A stretch of DNA of 11,812 nucleotides from Dictyoglomota bacterium (GTDB lineage Bacteria > Dictyoglomota > Dictyoglomia > Dictyoglomales > Dictyoglomaceae): positions 1 to 11,812 of the forward strand of contig JAKOUL010000099.1 in assembly GCA_029776735.1 (NCBI GenBank), in the 5' to 3' direction. Shown here one piece after another: positions 6,537-11,812 of this stretch. The notes below the pieces were generated by a model that worked only from the letters and a program-made list of their open reading frames with translations, searched no databases and was not told where the DNA came from. The translations under genes and the position numbers were made by a program. Position 1 is the first letter of the stretch. Each line of letters opens with the position of its first letter.

Positions 6537-6571
6537 TTGAATAAAAATATAGAAGCAAAGTTAAAGAATAG

Positions 6572-6587
<16 letters not shown>
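6537..6587 (+). CDS. putative pyr leader peptide, 16 residues
   Basis: TTG at 6537 opens 16 codons, (M)NKNIEAKLKNRRACP, ending at TGA 6585-6587. The Shine-Dalgarno sequence is 5 bases upstream. The last codons form the left arm of the intrinsic terminator (6572-6584) and the stop codon opens its loop, so a ribosome finishing this peptide would cover the left arm and prevent the terminator. This arrangement resembles leader peptides of coupled transcription-translation attenuators. No pyrimidine-sensing codon run is needed if PyrR controls initiation. The TTG start and short length keep confidence moderate. Confidence 0.45.
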
Positions 6588-7190
<603 letters not shown>

Positions 7191-7195
7191 TATCT

Positions 7196-8134
7196 ATGCT
7201 GAATATGGAAGCTTTGATCGGTATTGAAGATCTTACTAAGGAAGAGATTGAGCTTATTGTTGAAACTTCAAGTTCCATGAAGGATATATTAAAGAGGACC
7301 ATAAAAAAAGTCCCTACACTTCGTGGTAGAACTATATGTACTCTGTTTTATGAACCCAGTACTCGCACAAGATCTTCTTTTGAACTTGCTGCAAAATATC
7401 TCAGTGCAGATACCATAAGTATTGCTACATCTACAAGCAGTGTACAAAAAGGTGAAACTCTTCTTGATACTGTGAAAACCTTAGAAGCTATGGGTATAGA
7501 TATGTTTATTGTAAGACATAGTGCTTCAGGAGTTCCTAATTTTTTAGCTAAAAATATAAAGGCAAAGATCATAAATGCTGGTGATGGGATGCATGAGCAT
7601 CCTACTCAGGCTCTTTTAGATGTTTTTACAGTATATGAGAAAAAGAGGGGGCTTGATAATTTAAAAGTAGCAATCATTGGAGATGTATTCCATAGTAGAG
7701 TTGCAAGGTCAAATATTTATGCTTGGGAAAAATTGAGAAGCTCTGTGGTAGTATGTGGCCCAAGTACTTTAATCCCTCCTTATATACAAGATCTTAATGT
7801 AGAGGTTACATATGATTTAAATACAGCTTTAGAAGATGCTGACATTATATACATATTGAGGCTTCAACTGGAAAGGCAAAAGAAAGGTCTTTTCCCAAGC
7901 TTAAGGGAATACCATATGCTTTTTGGTGTCACTCCTGAAAGATTAAGAAAAGCTAAGAAAGATGTTTTAGTTATGCATCCTGGACCTATGAATAGAGGAG
8001 TTGAAATTTCCTCAGAGGTGGCAGATAGTATTATCTCAGTTATTAATGAGCAGGTAACAAATGGAGTTGCAGTTAGGATGGCTTTGCTTTATCTCATGTT
8101 GGGAGGTAAGGGCGATGAAGATGCTAATTCATGA
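7196..8134 (+). CDS. pyrB: aspartate carbamoyltransferase catalytic subunit
   Basis: This enzyme joins carbamoyl phosphate and aspartate to carbamoyl aspartate, the first committed step of UMP synthesis. From ATG 7196 it has 312 residues. EPSTRTRSSFE (53-63) binds the phosphate, SSVQKGE (81-87) carries the loop lysine donated to the neighbouring active site, HPTQALLD (135-142), LRLQLER (221-227) and MHPGPMNRGVE (260-270) complete the site, so it should work as a trimer. No regulatory-chain gene (pyrI) is in view. The start is uncertain: AAGGAGG (7176-7182) is 13 bases before ATG 7196 but only 4 before GTG 7187, which would overlap the pyrR stop as GTGA and add three residues. Either way translation is probably coupled to pyrR. 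The 3' end overlaps pyrC by 20 bases. Confidence 0.96.
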   Translation: MLNMEALIGIEDLTKEEIELIVETSSSMKDILKRTIKKVPTLRGRTICTLFYEPSTRTRSSFELAAKYLSADTISIATSTSSVQKGETLLDTVKTLEAMGIDMFIVRHSASGVPNFLAKNIKAKIINAGDGMHEHPTQALLDVFTVYEKKRGLDNLKVAIIGDVFHSRVARSNIYAWEKLRSSVVVCGPSTLIPPYIQDLNVEVTYDLNTALEDADIIYILRLQLERQKKGLFPSLREYHMLFGVTPERLRKAKKDVLVMHPGPMNRGVEISSEVADSIISVINEQVTNGVAVRMALLYLMLGGKGDEDANS

Positions 8135-9413
8135 TGTGAAATTAGTTTATCCTGAAAGAGATATGGAAGAAGAAGGGGATATTTATATAGAAAATGGAAT
8201 TATAAGAAAGATTGGAAAAGATATTAGTGTTAATGAGAATATAGATATCATAGATGGTAAAGATAAAGTAGTAGTTCCATCTCTTATTGATATGCATGTT
8301 CATCTGAGGGAGCCTGGTTTTGAATGGAAGGAAACTATTGAAACAGGTTCTATGGCTGCTGTTGCAGGTGGTTTTACCTCTATAGCATGTATGCCTAATA
8401 CAGAGCCTCCTATAGATGATAAGTCTATGATTGAATTTATATATGAAAAAGCGAATAAAGCTGGACTTATAAGAATTTATCCCATAGGGACTATCACAAA
8501 AAAAAGAGAAGGAAAAGAAATTTCTGAGATGGGGGATATGTTCTTAGCAGGAGCAAAAGCATTTTCAGATGATGGGGCTTGTGTACAAAATAGTGAGGTT
8601 CTCAGGTGTGCATTAGAATATTCAAAGATGTTTGGTGTATCTATTATTGAGCATGCGGAAGATAGTAACTTATCTCAAGAAGGGAGTATTAACTGGGGAA
8701 AAACTGCAACTTTATTAGGTCTGAAAGGAATTCCATGGGTAGCAGAAACATCAATGGTAGCACGAGATATCTTTCTTTCCTCTCTAACAGGTGGTAACCT
8801 TCATATAGCTCATGTTTCTTGTTGGCAGAGTCTTGAAATGATTAAGTGGGCTAAAGAAAATGGAATAAATGTAACTTGTGAAGTAACACCTCATCATTTA
8901 GTACTTACAGAAGAGGAAGTAAAGAAAAGCAATTATGATACTAATACAAAAGTAAATCCCCCATTAAGAACAAAAGAAGACCAAGAAGCTTTGTGGGAAG
9001 GTATAAAAAACGATCTAATTGATGTAATTGCTACAGATCATGCTCCTCACCATTTGGATGATAAGATGGTAGAATATAGCTTAGCAGAATTTGGTATTTC
9101 AGGGCTTGAGACTGCTGTGCCACTGATTATCACTTATGGATATTTTCAAAATAAGATTTCTCTTGTAAAGCTCTTTAAAAGAATGAGCTATAATCCCGCT
9201 AAAATATTAAATATCCCTTATATTCCATTAGAAGAAAATGTTCCTGCAAATTTTACTCTTATTGATCTTTCACTGGAAAAAACTGTGGATAAAGAAAAGT
9301 TCTTTTCAAAGGGTAAAAATACACCTTTTCATGGTTGGACGTTAAAAGGATGGCCTATTATGACTTTTGTTGAAGGAAGAATAGTATTTAAAGAAGGAAA
9401 GATTATAAGGTGA
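8115..9413 (+). CDS. pyrC: dihydroorotase, class I
   Basis: This zinc amidohydrolase closes carbamoyl aspartate to dihydroorotate. From ATG 8115 it has 432 residues, typical for class I. DMHVHLREPG gives metal ligands His61 and His63; FSDDG (150-154) carries the aspartate that replaces the carboxylated lysine of other classes; His180 (IEH), His233 (HIAHVSC) and Asp308 (ATDHAPH) finish the site. MPNTEPP (93-99), TPHHLVLT (258-265) and NPAKIL (360-365) are further family marks. GGGAGG (8101-8106) 8 bases upstream fixes the start inside pyrB, in another frame; ATG 8121 is a less likely start. The pair overlaps by 20 bases, so coupling is likely. Class I dihydroorotase of Aquifex forms a complex with aspartate carbamoyltransferase; the same could hold here but is inference. 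Confidence 0.96.
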   Translation: MKMLIHDVKLVYPERDMEEEGDIYIENGIIRKIGKDISVNENIDIIDGKDKVVVPSLIDMHVHLREPGFEWKETIETGSMAAVAGGFTSIACMPNTEPPIDDKSMIEFIYEKANKAGLIRIYPIGTITKKREGKEISEMGDMFLAGAKAFSDDGACVQNSEVLRCALEYSKMFGVSIIEHAEDSNLSQEGSINWGKTATLLGLKGIPWVAETSMVARDIFLSSLTGGNLHIAHVSCWQSLEMIKWAKENGINVTCEVTPHHLVLTEEEVKKSNYDTNTKVNPPLRTKEDQEALWEGIKNDLIDVIATDHAPHHLDDKMVEYSLAEFGISGLETAVPLIITYGYFQNKISLVKLFKRMSYNPAKILNIPYIPLEENVPANFTLIDLSLEKTVDKEKFFSKGKNTPFHGWTLKGWPIMTFVEGRIVFKEGKIIR

Positions 9414-10168
9414 AGGAATTTATAGGGGAAATCCTTGAAAATAGAAACTTAAATAATAAGATTTTTCTTTTAAAAGTGAAGGTTAATATGAGAGATTGTA
9501 TTATTTATCCTGGACAATTTGCTATGCTCCTTATATCTGACACTTTTGATCCTTTTTTAAGAAGACCTATGAGTTTCTATGATGTATCCGAAAATCTTAT
9601 AGAATTTCTTTATCAGATAGTGGGAAGAGGTACAGAACTTCTAAGTAAAAAGGAAAAAGGAGAAAAAATCTCTTTTATTGCTCCTCTTGGAAATTATTTT
9701 CCCCTGCTAAAAGAGGGAGAAAAAATTCTCTTAGTAGGTGGAGGAATGGGAATTTCCCCATTAAATTTTCTTATAGATTTCTATAGGAATAAAATTGATT
9801 TTTACTCTTTTCTTGGTTTTTCCTCATATATACAAAAAGAAGTGTATGAAAATTTTAGTAAGTACAGTAAAGAAATGATTATTTCTACAGAAGATGGAAG
9901 TTTAGGTTATAAGGGGAAGATATTGGATTTTATTCCTGAGGATCTTTATTCTTTTGACAAAATAATTTCTTGTGGACCTTTACCTATGTTGAAAGAGCTT
10001 TATAAAAGAGTAGATGAAAAAGATAAACTTATATTCTCTTTAGAGGAAAGGATGGCATGTGGTATAGGAATTTGTCTTAGTTGTGCAGTAGAAGGAAAAG
10101 ATAAAATGCTTCATATATGTAAGGAAGGACCTATTTTTTCAGCGTTAGAGGTTAGTTTTAATGAGTAA
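9410..10168 (+). CDS. pyrK: dihydroorotate dehydrogenase B, electron-transfer subunit
   Basis: This 252-residue flavin and iron-sulfur protein passes electrons from the PyrD flavin to NAD+. It has a ferredoxin-reductase-like FAD domain with RRPMS (51-55), an NAD-binding domain with GGGMGISP (110-117) and CGPLPML (188-194), and a C-terminal [2Fe-2S] site with Cys217, Cys222, Cys225 and Cys237 (C-x4-C-x2-C-x11-C). All four cysteines are present. It begins with GTG that overlaps the pyrC stop by four bases (GTGA), a sign of coupled translation. The pyrD gene starts inside its last codons. With pyrD it makes the heterotetrameric class 1B enzyme, which suits an anaerobe because it uses NAD+ rather than oxygen-linked quinones. 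Confidence 0.95.
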   Translation: MKEFIGEILENRNLNNKIFLLKVKVNMRDCIIYPGQFAMLLISDTFDPFLRRPMSFYDVSENLIEFLYQIVGRGTELLSKKEKGEKISFIAPLGNYFPLLKEGEKILLVGGGMGISPLNFLIDFYRNKIDFYSFLGFSSYIQKEVYENFSKYSKEMIISTEDGSLGYKGKILDFIPEDLYSFDKIISCGPLPMLKELYKRVDEKDKLIFSLEERMACGIGICLSCAVEGKDKMLHICKEGPIFSALEVSFNE

Positions 10169-11075
10169 TTTAGAGGTTAAAATTGGAAGTCTAACCTTTA
10201 AAAATCCCATACTACTTGCATCGGGGACATGTGGCTTTGGAAGAGAGCTTATGGATTATTACGATGTAAATATTTTAGGTGGTATTGTTACAAAGAGTAT
10301 AACTTTAAAGCCTCGCAAGGGAAATCCATCTCCTCGGATATGGGAATCTTATGCAGGAATTTTGAATTCTATAGGTTTAGAAAATCCTGGAGTTGAAAAA
10401 TTTATAGAAGAAGAGTCTTCTTTCCTTGAGAATTTAAATACTCATGTGATTGTTAGTATTGCTGGAGAAAAGGAAGAAGAATATTATGAGGTAGCAAAGG
10501 AGATAAGAGATCTTAAAATATCGGGGATTGAACTAAATCTTTCTTGTCCTAATGTAGATGAAGGAGGGATGTTTTTTGGTATTGATCTGGAGACAGTTAA
10601 AGAAATAACTAGAAAAGTTGTAGATATAAGTAATAAGCCTGTTTGGGTTAAATTAACACCCCAAGCTACAGATATTTTGGGATTAACAAAGGCTGTAAGA
10701 GATTCAGGTGGGGAAGCAGTGGTTGCTTTTAATACTTTTTTAGGGCTTGCAATAGATTGGAGAAAAAGAAAGCCCACTTTTAGGAGAATTTTTGCTGGAT
10801 ATTCTGGCCCTGCTGTAAAACCTTTAGTTTTAAGATATATATGGGAATTATATGAGAAAAATATTCTTCCTATTATAGGTTGTGGAGGGATAGCATCTTT
10901 TTCTGATGTGATGGAGTTTATTTTGGCAGGTGCTTCCTTGGTGGAGATTGGAAGTGCTAATTTTAGAGATCCTTGGATAGGAATGAAGAATGTACAAGAA
11001 TTAGAAAGTTATTTTGAAACTGAGAAGTTAGTTGATCTTATTGGTTTTGCCCATAAAAATAAAGAGGAGGTTTAA
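10161..11075 (+). CDS. pyrD: dihydroorotate dehydrogenase B, catalytic subunit
   Basis: This 304-residue FMN enzyme oxidises dihydroorotate to orotate. The TIM-barrel family marks are SGTCGFG (21-27), TKSITLKPRKGNPSPR (44-59) around the FMN lysine Lys45, NSIGLENPG (69-77), ELNLSCPNV (124-132) with the catalytic base Cys129, VWVKLTP (161-167) and GCGGI (240-244). A cysteine rather than serine as the base marks class 1, and the pyrK neighbour makes it class 1B (NAD+-linked). The start codon at 10161 lies within the end of pyrK (8-base overlap) after an AGAGG site. The C-terminal part contains the ribosome binding site for pyrF (11064-11070). Confidence 0.96.
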   Translation: MSNLEVKIGSLTFKNPILLASGTCGFGRELMDYYDVNILGGIVTKSITLKPRKGNPSPRIWESYAGILNSIGLENPGVEKFIEEESSFLENLNTHVIVSIAGEKEEEYYEVAKEIRDLKISGIELNLSCPNVDEGGMFFGIDLETVKEITRKVVDISNKPVWVKLTPQATDILGLTKAVRDSGGEAVVAFNTFLGLAIDWRKRKPTFRRIFAGYSGPAVKPLVLRYIWELYEKNILPIIGCGGIASFSDVMEFILAGASLVEIGSANFRDPWIGMKNVQELESYFETEKLVDLIGFAHKNKEEV

Positions 11076-11079
11076 AATT

Positions 11080-11812
11080 ATGAAACAGTTTGACCCTCTT
11101 ATTGTAGCACTTGATTTTCCTGAGGAGAATGAGGCACTGAATATAGCAGAATCTCTTATCTCTCATGCAAAGAACTTTAAGGTTGGTTTGGAACTTTTCT
11201 CAGTGGCAGGTCCTCATGTAGTGAAGGCTTTGAGGGAAATGGGAGCAAATGTTTTTATTGATCTTAAGCTTTTTGATATTCCAAATACTGTGGTACGAAC
11301 TCTTGAAAGGCTTCTTTCCCTTGATCCTTTTATGATTACCCTTCATATTTTAGGTGGAGAAGAGATGTTAAAAGAATCTGTTAAAGTGATAAAGGAGTTC
11401 AGAAGTTCAAGAAAAACGGAATACCCTTATCTTCTTGGAGTAACTGTTCTTACAAGCTTTAATGAGGAGACTTTAAGAAGAAGCTGGGGAATATCCAGAT
11501 CTCTCTCAGAGCAGGTTTTATTTTTTGCTCAACTTGCTCAGGAGACCGAACTTGATGGAGTTATAGCATCTCCTTGGGAGATTGAACTTTTAAGAAATAA
11601 TTTGCGAAGACCTATGCTTATTGTGACCCCTGGAATTAGATTAAGTAGAGATATCAAAGATGACCAACAAAGAGTAATGACTCCAAGGGAGGCAATGGAA
11701 AAAGGTGCAGACTATTTAGTAATTGGGAGACCAATAACAAAAAGTCCTAATCCTTTGGAGGTAATAAAAGAAATAAGGTCTCAGGTTTCAGACATCCTTG
11801 AGAACAAATTTT
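11080..11812 (+). CDS. pyrF: orotidine-5'-phosphate decarboxylase (3' end outside window)
   Basis: The frame is open from ATG 11080 to the window end, 244 codons, with GAGGAGG (11064-11070) 9 bases upstream and only 4 bases after the pyrD stop. The enzyme decarboxylates OMP to UMP, the last step of the pathway. Residues seen: IVALDF (8-13) with Asp11, FKVGLELF (33-40) with Lys35-region substrate contact, the catalytic signature DLKLFDIPNT (61-70) with Asp61, Lys63 and Asp66, TLHILGGEEM (87-96), IVTPGIR and, near the edge, VIGRPITKSPNP, which contacts the phosphate. These are the marks of the shorter bacterial and archaeal type, which is about this long, so only a few residues should be missing. 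A pyrE gene would be expected next, but is not in view. Confidence 0.95.
   Translation, partial: MKQFDPLIVALDFPEENEALNIAESLISHAKNFKVGLELFSVAGPHVVKALREMGANVFIDLKLFDIPNTVVRTLERLLSLDPFMITLHILGGEEMLKESVKVIKEFRSSRKTEYPYLLGVTVLTSFNEETLRRSWGISRSLSEQVLFFAQLAQETELDGVIASPWEIELLRNNLRRPMLIVTPGIRLSRDIKDDQQRVMTPREAMEKGADYLVIGRPITKSPNPLEVIKEIRSQVSDILENKF

Noticed and set aside
8061..8114. pyrC start at 8061
   Set aside because: The extra 18 residues are unlike dihydroorotases and lack a ribosome site; ATG 8115 has GGGAGG at 8 bases.

Overview
The window is AT-rich bacterial DNA with tightly packed genes, strong AGGAGG-type ribosome binding sites and heavy use of AGA, ATA and TTA codons. Protein style and gene content suggest an anaerobic thermophile, with Dictyoglomus as my best guess and other thermophilic low-GC lineages possible. 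This is an impression from the sequence, not a database result.

Layout. (1) 1-1070, plus strand: the C-terminal part of a Cu+-transporting P1B ATPase (it begins before the window), then a 47-residue YHS-domain protein, probably a metal-handling partner. (2) A 13-bp hairpin at 1071-1106 separates this from a convergent minus-strand alpha/beta hydrolase (1111-1878). (3) 1879-2446 has no convincing intact gene. It holds a possible decayed coding remnant just behind the sugar-permease gene and a 23-codon ORF with a strong ribosome binding site. (4) 2447-6059, minus strand: a ribose-family (CUT2) sugar ABC transporter operon in the order binding protein, ATPase, permease. A perfect 12-bp hairpin follows the binding-protein gene, and a good promoter lies at 6182-6210. 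(5) 6060-6635: a divergent regulatory region. (6) 6636-11812, plus strand: the pyrimidine operon pyrR-pyrB-pyrC-pyrK-pyrD-pyrF, with pyrF cut by the window end. Its genes overlap or nearly touch. Together they turn carbamoyl phosphate and aspartate into UMP, except for the pyrE step, which is not in view. Carbamoyl-phosphate synthetase genes and the uracil permease gene pyrP are absent from the positions they hold in the Bacillus operon.

The most interesting part is the pyr leader. A strong promoter (TTGACA-N17-TATCAT) starts transcription about 8 nt before a textbook PyrR binding loop with a CNGNGA hexaloop. A strong intrinsic terminator ends at the T-run 6605-6610. I find no convincing antiterminator of the Bacillus type. 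Instead, a Shine-Dalgarno sequence touches the PyrR loop and leads a 16-codon ORF whose stop codon falls in the terminator loop. This suggests translation-coupled attenuation: PyrR would hide the leader ribosome binding site, and a ribosome on the leader would otherwise melt the terminator. Apart from this, I see no evidence for a novel system in the window.
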